Assembly (NCBI RefSeq): GCF_029227915.1
Contig: NC_079880.1
Location: 29,693,501 to 29,757,500 of the forward strand
Length of the DNA stretch: 64,000 nt
Direction of reading: 5' to 3'
Origin: Hydractinia symbiolongicarpus
Taxonomy: Eukaryota > Cnidaria > Hydrozoa > Anthoathecata > Hydractiniidae
The notes under the pieces are model-generated. The model did no database searches. It was not told the origin of the DNA and worked only from the letters and a program-made list of their open reading frames with translations. Both the position numbers and the translations under genes were made by a program. Below are positions 24,301 to 35,982 of this stretch, piece by piece (position 1 is the first letter of the stretch; each line of letters opens with the position of its first letter).

Positions 24301-26693
24301 TTTTATTCAGCGTCTCATCAAAAATAAAAACATTTTTGAAAACTACAAGTCTTATGCGTTTTAGTGGTGAAAAAATAATTTAAAAAATCGTTCTGGAAAT
24401 GAGTTTACTCACAGGGTACTTTCTTTGCATACTTTTGACTATACGGGCCGAGTCGGGATTTACGGGAAATCGCGGGTTTTCGTTTGCTGGCGATTAAACT
24501 TCTTTTATTCAGTGTCTCATCAAAAATGAAAACATTTTTGAAAACTACAAGTCTCATGCGTTGTAGTGGTGAAAAAATAATTTAAAAAATCGTTCGGGAA
24601 ATGAGTTTACTCCCTGGGTACTTTCTTTGTATACTTTTGACTAAACGGGCCGAGTCCGGGATTTACGGGAAATCGCGGGTTTTCGTTTGCCGGCGATTAA
24701 ACCACTTTCATTAAGTGTCTCATCAAAAATGAAAACATTCTGAAAACTACATTTCTCATGCGTTGTAGTGGTGAAAGAATAATTTAAAAAATCGTTCGGG
24801 AAATGAGTTTACTCCCTGGGTACTTTCTTTGTATACTTTTCACTATACGGGCCGAGTCCGGGATTTACGGGAAATCGCGGGTTTTCGTTTGCCGGCGATT
24901 AAACTTCTTTTATTCAGCGTCTCATCAAAAATGAAAACATTTTGAAAACTACAAGTCTTATGCGTTTTAGTGGTGAGAAAATACTTTAAAAAATCGTTTT
25001 GGAAATGAGTTTACTCACAGGGTACTTTCTTTGTATACATTCGACTATACGGGCCAAGCCCGGAATTTACGGGAAGTCGCGGGTTTTCGTTTGCCGGCGA
25101 TTAAACCACTTTCATTAAGCGTCTCATCAAAAATGAAAACATTTCTGAAAACTACAAGTCTCATGCGTTTTAGTGGTGAAAAAATAATTTAAAAAATCGT
25201 TCGGGAAATGAGTTTTCTCCCCGAGTACTTTCTTTGTATACTTTTGACTATACGGGCCGAGTCCGGGATTTACGGGAAATCGCAGGTTTTGGTTCGCGGC
25301 GATTAAACTTCTTTTATTCAGCGTCTCATCAAAAATGAAAACATTTCTGAAAAATACAAGTCTCATGCGTTGTAGTGGTGAAAAAATAATTTAAAAAATC
25401 GTTCGGGAAATGAGTTTACTCCCTGGGTACTTTCTTTGTATTTTTTTGACTATACGGGCCGAGTCCGGGATTTACGGGAAATCGCGGTTTTTCGTTTGCC
25501 GGCGATTAAACTTCTTTTATTCAGCGTCCCATCAAAAATGAAAACATTTTTGAAAACTACAAGTCTCATGGGCTTTAGTGGTGAAATAATAATTTAAAAA
25601 ATCGTTCGGGAAATGAGTTTACACCCTGGGTACTTTCTTTGTATGCTTTTGACTATACGGGCCGAGTCCAGGATTTTCGTGAAATTGCAGGTTTTTGTTT
25701 GCCGGCGATTAAACTTTTTTTATTCAGCGTCTCATCAAAAATGAAAAATGTTTTGAAAACTACAAGTCTCATGCGTTTTAGTGGTGAAAAAATAATTTAA
25801 AAAATCGTTTGGGAAATGAGTTTTCTCCCTGGGTACTTTCTTTGCATACTTTTGACTATACGGGCCGAGTCGGGATTTACGGGAAATCGCGGGTTTTCGT
25901 TCGCCGGTGATTAAACTTCTTTTATTCAGCGTCTCATCAAAAATAAAAACATTTTTGAAAACTACAAGTCTTATGCGTTTTAGTGGTGAAAAAATAATTT
26001 AAAAGTTCGTTCTGGAAATGAGTTTACTCACAGGGTACCTTCTTTGTATACATTCGACTATACGGGCAAAGCCTGGGATTTACGGGAAATCGCGGGTTTT
26101 CGTTTGCCGGCGATTGAACTTCTTTTATTCAGTGTCTCATCAAAAATGAAAACATTTTTGAAAACTACAAGTCTCATGCGTTGTAGTGGTGAAAAAATAA
26201 TCTAAAAAATCCTTCGGGAAATGAGTTTACTCCCTGGGTACTTTCTTTGTATACTTTTGACTATACGGGCCGAGTCCGGGATTTACGGGAAATCGCGGGT
26301 TTTCGTTTGCCGGCGATTAAACCACTTTCATTAAGCGTCTTATCAAAAATGAAAACATTTCTGAAAACTACAAGTCTCATGCGTTGTAGTGGTGAAAAAA
26401 TAATTTAAAAAATCGTTCGGGAAATGAGTTTACTCCCTGGGTACTTTCTTTGTATACTTTTAACTATACGGGCCGAGTCCGGGATTTACGGGAAATCGCG
26501 GGTTTTCGTTTGCCGGCGATTAAACTTCTTTTATTCAGCGTCTCATCAAAAATGAAAATATTTTGAAAACTACAAGTCTTATGCGTTTTAGTGGTGAGAA
26601 TATAATTTGAAAAATCGTTTTGGAAATGAGTTTACTCACAGGGTACTTTCTTTGTATACATTCGACTATACGGGCAAAGCCTGGGATTTACGG

Positions 26694-26727
26694 GAAATCG
26701 CGGGTTTTCGTTTGCCGGCGATTAAAC
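26694..26727. other. Unequal-exchange junction that removed one monomer
   Basis: The left large copy has two tracts of 34 identical bases one monomer apart, at 4,854-4,887 and 5,057-5,090. The right copy has a single such tract here. Its upstream neighbour matches the first (gcctggga before it) and its downstream neighbour matches the second (cactttcattaag after it). This is what one crossover inside the 34-bp identical tract would leave. The reverse change, a monomer gained in the left copy, cannot be excluded from these two copies alone. Confidence 0.8.
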
Positions 26728-27784
26728 CACTTTCATTAAGCGTCTCATCAAAAATGAAAACATTTCTGGAAACTACAAGTCTCATGCGTTGTAGTGGTGA
26801 AAAAATAATTTAAAAAATCGTTCGGGAAATGAGTTTTCTCCCTGGGTACTTTCTTTGTATACTTTTGACTATACGGGCCGAGTCTGGGATTTACGGGAAA
26901 TCGCGGGTTTTCGTTCGGCGGCGATTAAACTTCTTTTATTCAGTGTCTCATCAAAAATAAAAACATTTTTGAAAACTACAAGTCTTATGCGTTTTAGTGG
27001 TGCGAATATAATTTGAAAAATCGTTTTGGAAATGAGTTTACTCACAGGGTACTTTCTTTGTATACATTCGACTATACGGGCAAAGCCTGGGATTTACGGG
27101 AAATCGCGGGTTTTCGTTTGCCGGCGATTAAACTTCTTTTATTCAGCGTCCCATCAAAAATGAAAACATTTTTGAAAACTACAAGTCTCATGGGCTTTAG
27201 TGGTGAAATAATAATTTAAAAAATCGTTCGGGAAATGAGTTTACACCCTGGGTACTTTCTTTGTATGCTTTTGACTATACGGGCCGAGTCTGGGATTTAC
27301 GGGAAATCGCGGGTTTTCGTTCGGCGGCGATTAAACTTCTTTTATTCAGTGTCTCATCAAAAATAAAAACATTTTTGAAAACTACAAGTCTTATGCGTTT
27401 TAGTGGTGAGAATATAATTTGAAAAATCGTTTTGGAAATGAGTTTACTCACAGGGTACTTTCTTTGTATACATTCGACTATACGGGCAAAGCCTGGGATT
27501 TACGGGAAATCGCGGGTTTTCGTTTGTCGGCGATTAAACTTCTTTTATTGAGTGTCTCATCAAAAATGAAAAGATTTTTGAAAACTACAAGTCTCATGCG
27601 TTGTAGTGGTGAAAAAATAATTTAAAAAATCGTTCGGGAAATGAGTTTACTCCCTGGGTACTTTCTTTGTATACTTTTGACTATACGGGCCGAGTCCAGG
27701 ATTTACGAGAAATCGCGGGTTTTCGTTTGCCGGCGATTAAACCACTTTCATTAAGCGTCTCATCAAAAATGAAAACATTTCTGG

Positions 27785-30595
27785 AAACTACAAGTCTTAT
27801 GCGTTTTAGTGGTGAAAAAATAATTTAAAAATTCGTTTGGGAAATGAGTTTACTCCATGGGTACTTTCTTTGTATACTTTTGACTATACGGGCCGAGTCT
27901 GGGATTTACGGGAAATCGCAGGTTTTCGTTTGCCAGCGATTAAACTTCTTTTATTCATCGTCTCATTAAAAATGAAAACATTTTTAAAAACTACAAGTCT
28001 TATGGGCTTTAGTGGTGAAATAATAATTTAAAAAATCGTTCGTGAAATGAGTTTACTCCCTGGGTACTTTCTTTGTATACTTTTCACTATACGGGCCGAG
28101 TCCGGGATTTACGGGAAATCGCTGGTTTTCGTTTGCCGGCGATTAAACTTCTTTTATTCAGCGTCTCATCAAAAATGAAAACATTTTGAAAACTACAAGT
28201 CTTATGCGTTTTAGTGGTGAGAAAATAATTTACAAAATCGTTTTGGAAATGAGTTTACTCACAGGGTACTTTCTTTGTATACATTCGACTATACGGGCCA
28301 AGCCCGGGATTTACGGGAAGTCGCGGGTTTTCGTTTGCCGGCGATTAAACCACTTTCATCAAGCGTCTTATCAAAAATGAAAACATTTCTGAAAACTACA
28401 AGTCTCATGCGTTTTAGTGGTGAAAAAATAATTTAAAAAATCGTTCGGGAAATGAGTTTTCTCCCTGGGTACTTTCTTTGTATACTTTTGACTATACGGG
28501 CCGAGCCCGGGATTTACGGGAAATCGCGGGTTTTCGTTCGTCGGCGATTAAACTTCTTTTATTCAGCGTCTCATCAAAAATAAAAACATTTTTGAAAACT
28601 ACAAGTCTTATGCGTTTTAGTGGTGAAAAAATAATTTAAAAATTCGTTCGGGAAATGAGTTTACTCCCTGGGTACTTTCTTTGTATACTTTTGACTATAC
28701 GGGCCGAGTCCGGGATTTACGGGAAATCGCGGGTTTTCGTTTGCCGGCGATTAAACTTCTTTTATTCAGCGTCTCATTAAAAATGAAAACATTTTTAAAA
28801 ACTACAAGTCTCATGGGCTTTAGTGGTGAAATAATAATTTAAAAAATCGTTCGGGAAATGAGTTTACACCCTGGGTACTTTCTTTGTATGCTTTTGACTA
28901 TACGGGCCGAGTCCAGGATTTTCGGGAAATTGCAGGTTTTCGTTTGCCAGCGATTAAACTTCTTTTATTCAGCGTCTCATCAAAAATGAAAAATGTTTTG
29001 AAAACTACAAGTCTCATGCGTTTTAGCGGTGAAAAAATAGTTTAAAAAATCTTTCGGGAAATGAGTTTACTCCCTGGTTACTTTCTTTGTATACTTTTGA
29101 TTATACGGGCCGGGTCCGGGGTTTACGGGAAATGGCTGGTTTTCGTTTGCCGGCGATTAAACTTCTTTTATTCAGTGTCTCATCAAAAATAAAAACATTT
29201 TTAAAAACTACAAGTCTTATGCGTTTTAGTGGTGAAAAAATAATTTAAAAATTCGTTTGGGAAATGAGTTTACTCCATGGGTACTTTCTTTGTATACTTT
29301 TGACTATACGGGCCGAGTCCGGGATTTACGGGAAATCGCAGGTTTTCGTTTGCCAGCGATTAAACTTCTTTTATTCATCGTCTCATTAAAAATGAAAACA
29401 TTTTTAAAAACTACAAGTCTTATGGGCTTTAGTGGTGAAATAATAATTTAAAAAATCGTTCGGGAAATGAGTTTACTCCCTGGGTACTTTCTTTGTATAC
29501 TTTTCACTATACGGGCCGAGTCCGGGATTTACGGGAAATCGCTGGTTTTCGTTTGCCGGCGATTAAACTTCTTTTATTCAGCGTCTCATCAAAAATGAAA
29601 ACATTTTGAAAACTACAAGTCTTATGCGTTTTAGTGGTGAGAAAATAATTTACAAAATCGTTTTGGAAATGAGTTTACTCACAGGGTACTTTCTTTGTAT
29701 ACATTCGACTATACGGGCCAAGCCCGGGATTTACGGGAAGTCGCGGGTTTTCGTTTGCCGGCGATTAAACCACTTTCATCAAGCGTCTTATCAAAAATGA
29801 AAACATTTCTGAAAACTACAAGTCTCATGCGTTTTAGTGGTGAAAAAATAATTTAAAAAATCGTTCGGGAAATGAGTTTTCTCCCTGGGTACTTTCTTTG
29901 TATACTTTTGACTATACGGGCCGAGCCCGGGATTTACGGGAAATCGCGGGTTTTCGTTCGTCGGCGATTAAACTTCTTTTATTCAGCGTCTCATCAAAAA
30001 TAAAAACATTTTTGAAAACTACAAGTCTTATGCGTTTTAGTGGTGAAAAAATAATTTAAAAATTCGTTCGGGAAATGAGTTTACTCCCTGGGTACTTTCT
30101 TTGTATACTTTTGACTATACGGGCCGAGTCCGGGATTTACGGGAAATCGCGGGTTTTCGTTTGCCGGCGATTAAACTTCTTTTATTCAGCGTCTCATTAA
30201 AAATGAAAACATTTTTAAAAACTACAAGTCTCATGGGCTTTAGTGGTGAAATAATAATTTAAAAAATCGTTCGGGAAATGAGTTTACACCCTGGGTACTT
30301 TCTTTGTATGCTTTTGACTATACGGGCCGAGTCCAGGATTTTCGGGAAATTGCAGGTTTTCGTTTGCCAGCGATTAAACTTCTTTTATTCAGCGTCTCAT
30401 CAAAAATGAAAAATGTTTTGAAAACTACAAGTCTCATGCGTTTTAGCGGTGAAAAAATAGTTTAAAAAATCTTTCGGGAAATGAGTTTACTCCCTGGTTA
30501 CTTTCTTTGTATACTTTTGATTATACGGGCCGGGTCCGGGGTTTACGGGAAATGGCTGGTTTTCGTTTGCCGGCGATTAAACTTCTTTTATTCAG
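27785..30595 (+). repeat. 1,420-bp (7-mer) higher-order repeat inside the right large copy
   Basis: Units are 27,785-29,204 and 29,205-30,595, exactly 21,637 bp downstream of those at 6,148-8,958, and they carry the same internal differences. The 7-mer duplication therefore existed before the large duplication. Confidence 0.85.
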
Positions 30596-31330
30596 CGTCT
30601 CATCAAAAATGAAAACATTTTTGAAAACTATAAGTCTCATGCGTTTTAGTGGTGAAAAAATAATTTAAAAATCGTTCGGGAAATGAGTTTACTCCCTGGG
30701 TACTTTCTTTCTATACTTTTGACTATACGGGCCGAGTCCGGGATTTACGGGAAATCGCGGGTTTTCGTTTGCCGGCGATTAAACTTCTTTTATTCAGCGT
30801 CTCATTAAAAATGAAAACATTTTTGAAAACTACAAAGCTCATGCGTTTTAGTGGTGAAAAAATAATTTAAAAAATCGTTCGGAAAATGAGTTTAATCCCT
30901 GGGTACTTTCTTTGTATACTTTTGATTATACGGGCCGGGTCCGGGGTTTACGGGAAATGGCTGGTTTTCGTTTGCCGGCGATTAAACTTCTTTTATTCAG
31001 CGTCTCATCAAAAATGAAAACATTTTTGAAAACTATAAGTCTCATGCGTTTTAGTGGTGAAAAAATAATTTAAAAATCGTTCGGGAAATGAGTTTACTCC
31101 CTGGGTACTTTCTTTCTATACTTTTGACTATACGGGCCGAGTCCGGGATTTACGGGAAATCGCGGGTTTTCGTTTGCCGGCGATTAAACTTCTTTTATTC
31201 AGCGTCTCATTAAAAATGAAAACATTTTTGAAAACTACAAAGCTCATGCGTTTTAGTGGTGAAAAAATAATTTAAAAAATCGTTCGGAAAATGAGTTTAA
31301 TCCCTGGGTACTTTCTTTGTACACTTTTGA
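30499..31330 (+). repeat. 405-bp dimer, tandem duplication (right large copy)
   Basis: This is the counterpart of 8,862-9,693 at the 21,637-bp offset, with the same rare variants ctttctttctatac and aactataag in both units. Confidence 0.85.
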
Positions 31331-31432
31331 CCATACGGGCCGAGTCCGGGATTTACGGGAAATCGCGGGTTTTCGTTTGCCGGCGATTAAACTTCTTTTA
31401 TTCAGCGTCCCAACAAAAATGAAAACATTTTT

Positions 31433-32232
31433 GAAAACTACAAGTCTCATGCGTTTTAGTGGTGAAAAAATAATCTAAAAAATCGTTCGGGAAATGAGTT
31501 TACACCCTGGGTAATTTTTTTGTATACTTTTCACTATACGAGCCAAGCCCGGGATTTACGGGAAATGGCGGGTTTTCGTTTGCCGGCAATTAAACTTCTT
31601 TTATTCAGTGTCTCATCAAAAATGAAAACATTTTCGAAAACTACAAGTCTCATGCGTTTTAGTGGTGAAAAAATAATATAAAAAATCGTTCGGGAAATGA
31701 GTTTACTCCTTGGGTAATTTTTTGTATACTTTTGACTATACGGGCCAAACCTGGGATTTACGGGAAATGGCGGGTTTTCGTTTGCCGGCGATTAAACTTT
31801 TTTTATTCAGTGTCTCATCAAAAATGAAAACATTTTCGAAAACTACAAGTCTCATGCGTTTTAGTGGTGAAAAAATAATCTAAAAAATCGTTCGGGAAAT
31901 GAGTTTACACCCTGGGTAATTTTTTTGTATACTTTTCACTATACGAGCCAAGCCCGGGATTTACGGGAAATGGCGGGTTTTCGTTTGCCGGCGATTAAAC
32001 TTCTTTTATTCAGTGTCTCATCAAAAATGAAAACATTTTCGAAAACTACAAGTCTCATGCGTTTTAGTGGTGAAAAAATAATATAAAAAATCGTTCGGGA
32101 AATGAGTTTACTCCTTGGGTAATTTTTTGTATACTTTTGACTATACGGGCCAAACCTGGGATTTACGGGAAATGGCGGGTTTTCGTTTGCCGGCGATTAA
32201 ACTTTTTTTATTCAGTGTCTCATCAAAAATGA
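31433..32232 (+). repeat. 405-bp dimer, second tandem duplication (right large copy)
   Basis: This is the counterpart of 9,796-10,595 at an offset of 21,637 bp. It ends at the same 21-bp deletion point (32,232/32,233). Confidence 0.85.
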
Positions 32233-32372
32233 GTCTCATGCGTTTTAGTGGTGAAAAAATAATATAAAAAATCGTTCTGGAAGTGAGTTTACTCACAAGG
32301 TACTTTCTTTGTATACATTCCACTATACGGGCCAAGCCCGGGATTTACGGGAAATCGCGGGTTTTCGTTTGC
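32191..32372 (+). repeat. Truncated monomer, 182 bp (right large copy)
   Basis: This is the counterpart of 10,554-10,735, with the join at 32,232/32,233. Confidence 0.9.
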
Positions 32373-34806
32373 CGGCGATTAAACCTCTTTCATTAAGCGT
32401 CTCATCAAAAATGAAAACATTTTTAAAAACTACAAAGCTCAAGCGTTTTAGTGGTGAAAAGATAATTTAAAAAATCGTTTTGGAAATGAGTTTACTCACA
32501 GGGTACTTCCTTTGTATACATTCGACTATACGGGCCAAGCCCGGGATTTACGGGAAGTCGCGGGTTTTCGTTTGCCGGCGATTAAACCACTTTCATTAAG
32601 CGTCTCATCAAAAATGAAAACATTTCTGAAAACTACAAGTCTCATGCGTTGTAGTGGTGAAAAAATAATTTAAAAAATCGTTCGGGAAATGAGTTTACTC
32701 CCTGGGTACTTTCTTTGTACACTTTTGACTATACGGGCCGAGTCGGGGATTTACGGGAAATCGCGGGTTTTCGTTTGCCGGCGATTAAACTTCTTTCATT
32801 AAGCGTCTCATCAAAAATGAAAACATTTCTGAAAACTACAAGTCTCATGCGTTTTAGTGGTGAAAAGATAATTTAAAAAATCGTTTTGGAAATGAGTTTA
32901 CTCACAGGGTACTTTCTTTGCATACATTCGACTATACAGGCCAAGCCCGGGATTTACGGGAAATCGCAGGTTTTCGTTTACCGGCGATTAAACCACTTTC
33001 ATTAAGCGTCTCATCAAAAATGAAAACATTTCTGAAAACTACAAGTCTCATGCGTTGTAGTGGTGAAAAAATAATTTAAAAAATCGTTCGGGAAATGAGT
33101 TCACTCCCTGGGTACTTTCTTTGTATACTTTTGACTATACAGGCCGAGTCTGGGATTTACGGGAAGTCGCGGGTTTTCGTTTGCCGGCGATTAAACTTCT
33201 TTTATTCAGCGTTTCATCAAAAATGAAAACATTTTGAAAACTACAAGTCTTATGCGTTTTAGTGGTGAAAAAATAATTTAAAAAATCGTTCGGGAAATGA
33301 GTTTACTCCCTGGGTACTTTCTTTGTATACTTTTCACTATACGGGCCGAGTCCGGGATTTACGGAAAGTCGCGGGTTTTCGTTTGCCGGCGATTAAACTT
33401 CTTTTATTCAGCGTCTCATTAAAAATGAAAACATTTTTAAAAACTACAAGTCTCATGGGCTTTAGTGGTGAAATAATAATTTAAAAAATCGTTCGGGAAA
33501 TGAGTTTACACCCTGGGTACTTTCTTTGTATGCTTTTGACTATACGGGCCGAGTCCCAGGATTTTCGGGAAATTGCAGGTTTTCGTTTGCCAGCGATTAA
33601 ACTTCTTTTATTCAGCGTCTCATCAAAAATGAAAAATGTTTTGAAAACTACAAGTCTCATGCGTTTTAGCGGTGAAAAAATAGTTTAAAAAATTTTTCGG
33701 GAAATGAGTTTACTCCCTGGTTACTTTCTTTGTATACTTTTGATTATACGGGCTGGGTCCGGGGTTTACGGGAAATGGCTGGTTTTCGTTTGCCGGCGAT
33801 TAAACTTCTTTTATTCAGCGTCTCATCAAAAATGAAAACATTTTTGAAAACTATAAGTCTCATGCGTTTTAGTGGTGAAAAAATAATTTAAAAATCGTTC
33901 GGGAAATGAGTTTACTCCCTGGGGACTTTCTTTGTATACTTTTGACTATACGGGCCGAGTCCGGCATGTACGGGAAATCGCGGGTTTTCGTTTGCCGGCG
34001 ATTAAACTTCTTTTATTCAGCGTCTCATTAAAAATGAAAACATTTTTGAAAACTACAAAGCTCCTGCGTTTTAGTGGTGAAAAAATAATTTAAAAAATCG
34101 TTCGGAAAATGAGTTTAATCGCTGGGTACTTTCTTTGTATACTTTTGACCATACGGGCCGAGTCCGGGATTTACGGGAAATCGCCGGTTTTCGTTTGCCG
34201 GCGATTAAACTTCTTTTATTCAGCGTCCCAACAAAAATGAAAACATTTTTGAAAACTACAAGTCTCATGCGTTTTAGTGGTGAAAAAATAATCTAAAAAA
34301 TCGTTCGGGAAATGAGTTTACACCCTGGGTAATTTTTTTGTATACTTTTCACTATACGAGCCAAGCCCAGGATTTACGGGAAATGGCGGGTTTTCGTTTG
34401 CCGGCGATTAAACTTCTTTTATTCAGTGTCTCATCAAAAATGAAAACATTTTTGAAAACTACAAGTCTTATGCGTTTTAGTGGTGAAAAAATAATTTAAA
34501 AAATCGTTTGGGAAATGAGTTTTCTCCCTGGGTACTTTCTTTGTATACTTTTGACTATACGGGCCGAGTCCGGGATTTACGGGAAATCGCGGGTTTTAGT
34601 TCGCCGGCGATTAAACTTCTTTTATTCAGCGTCCCATCAAAAATGAAAACATTTTTGAAAACTACAAGTCTCATGCGTTTTAGTGGTGAAAAAATAATAT
34701 AAAAAATCGTTCGGGAAATGAGTTTACTCCTTGGGTAATTTTTTGTATACTTTTGACTATACGGGCCAAACCTGGGATTTACGGGAAATGGCGGGTTTTC
34801 GTTTGC

Positions 34807-34988
34807 CGGCGATTAAACTTTTTTTATTCAGTGTCTCATCAAAAATGAGTCTCATGCGTTTTAGTGGTGAAAAGATAATTTAAAAAATAGTTTTGGAAAT
34901 GAGTTTAATCACAGGGTACTTTCTTTGTATACATTCGACTACACGGGCCAAGCCTGGGAGTTAGGGGATATCTCTGGTTTTCGTTTGC
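34807..34988 (+). repeat. Truncated monomer, 182 bp (right large copy)
   Basis: This is the counterpart of 13,170-13,351, with the join at 34,848/34,849. Confidence 0.9.
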
Positions 34989-35404
34989 CGGCGATTAAAC
35001 CTCTTTCATTAAGCGTCTCATCAAAAATGAAAACATTTTTAAAAACTACAAAGCTCAAGCGTTTTAGTGGTGAAAAGATAATTTAAAAAATCGTTTTGGA
35101 AATGAGTTTACTCACAGGGTACTTTCTTTGTATACATTCGACTATACGGGCCAAGCCCGGGATTTACGGGAAGTCGCGGGTTTTCGTTTGCCTGCGATTA
35201 AACCACTTTCATTAAGCGTCTCATCAAAAATGAAAACATTTCTGAAAACTACAAGTCTCATTCGTTTTAGTGGTGAAAAAATAATATAAAAAATCGTTCG
35301 GGAAATGAGTTTACTCCCTGGGTAATTTTTTGTATACTTTTGACTATACGGGCCAAGCCTGGGATTTACGGGAAATGGCGGGTTTTTGTTTGCCGGCGAT
35401 TAAA

Positions 35405-35440
35405 CCACTTATCATCAAAAACCACTTAACCATCAAAAAT
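35405..35440 (+). repeat. Rearranged monomer segment (right large copy)
   Basis: This is the counterpart of 13,768-13,803 at the 21,637-bp offset, with the same microduplicated ccactt...atcaaaaa words. Confidence 0.85.
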
Positions 35441-35982
35441 GAAAACATTTCTGAAAACTACAAGTCTCATGCGTTGTAGTGGTGAAAAAATAATTTAAAA
35501 AATCGTTCGGGAAATGAGTTTACTCCCTGGGTACTTTCTTTGTATACTTTTCACTATACGGGCCGAGTCCGGGATTTACGGGAAATCGCGGGTTTTCGTT
35601 TGCCGGCGATTAAACTTCTTTTATTCAGCGTCTCATCAAAAATGAAAACATTTTGAAAACTACAAGTCTTATGCGTTTTAGTGGTGAGAAAATACTTTAA
35701 AAAATCGTTTTGGAAATGAGTTTACTCACAGGGTACTTTCTTTATATACATTCGACTATACAGCCCAAGCCCGGGATTTACGGGAAATCGCGGGTTTTCG
35801 TTTGCCGGCGATTAAACCTCTTTCATTAAGCGTCTCATCAAAAATGAAAACATTTTTGAAAACTACAAGTCTCATGCGTTTTAGTGGTGAAAAAATAATT
35901 TAAAAAATCGTTCGGGAAATGAGTTTACACCCTGGGTACTTTCTTTGTGTACTTTTGACTATACGGGCCGAGTCCGGGATTT

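Larger units (their letters stand above)
14346..24488 (+). repeat. Satellite between the two large copies
   Basis: This is the same 203-bp satellite as the rest of zone A, about 50 monomers, with its own monomer order. It holds two 811-bp tandem duplications and one truncated monomer. The stretches 16,237-20,712 and 22,357-23,240 show ordinary monomers of both lineages, with no higher-order unit that I could define by eye. Its right end (about 23,245-24,300) resembles its left end (14,346-15,420). There is no gene or unique DNA. Confidence 0.8.
1..35982 (+). repeat. Satellite zone A
   Basis: This zone is defined by subtypes not seen to its right: atgaaaaatgttttgaaaac, gagaatataatttgaaaaatcg, gattatacgggccgggtccggggtttacggg, and cgttgtagtggtg. 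It contains the two large near-identical segments, the 5,677-bp tandem duplication, the 1,420-bp 7-mer and several dimers and 4-mers. The zone B markers aaacaagtttgaagac and cggtaaatcgcagg were not found here. The zone ends at the right edge of the second large copy. There are no genes. Confidence 0.8.
24489..35982 (+). repeat. Large duplicated segment, right copy (~11.5 kb)
   Basis: This is the partner of 2,649-14,345, about 10.1 kb downstream of its end. It lacks one monomer near 26,694-26,727 and otherwise keeps the same monomer order. Upstream of 24,489 the sequence differs from the left copy's upstream flank. Identity stops after 35,982: the left copy continues gatttacggg and this copy gattttcggt. 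From there on the zone B subtypes begin, so this edge is also a zone boundary. Confidence 0.9.
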
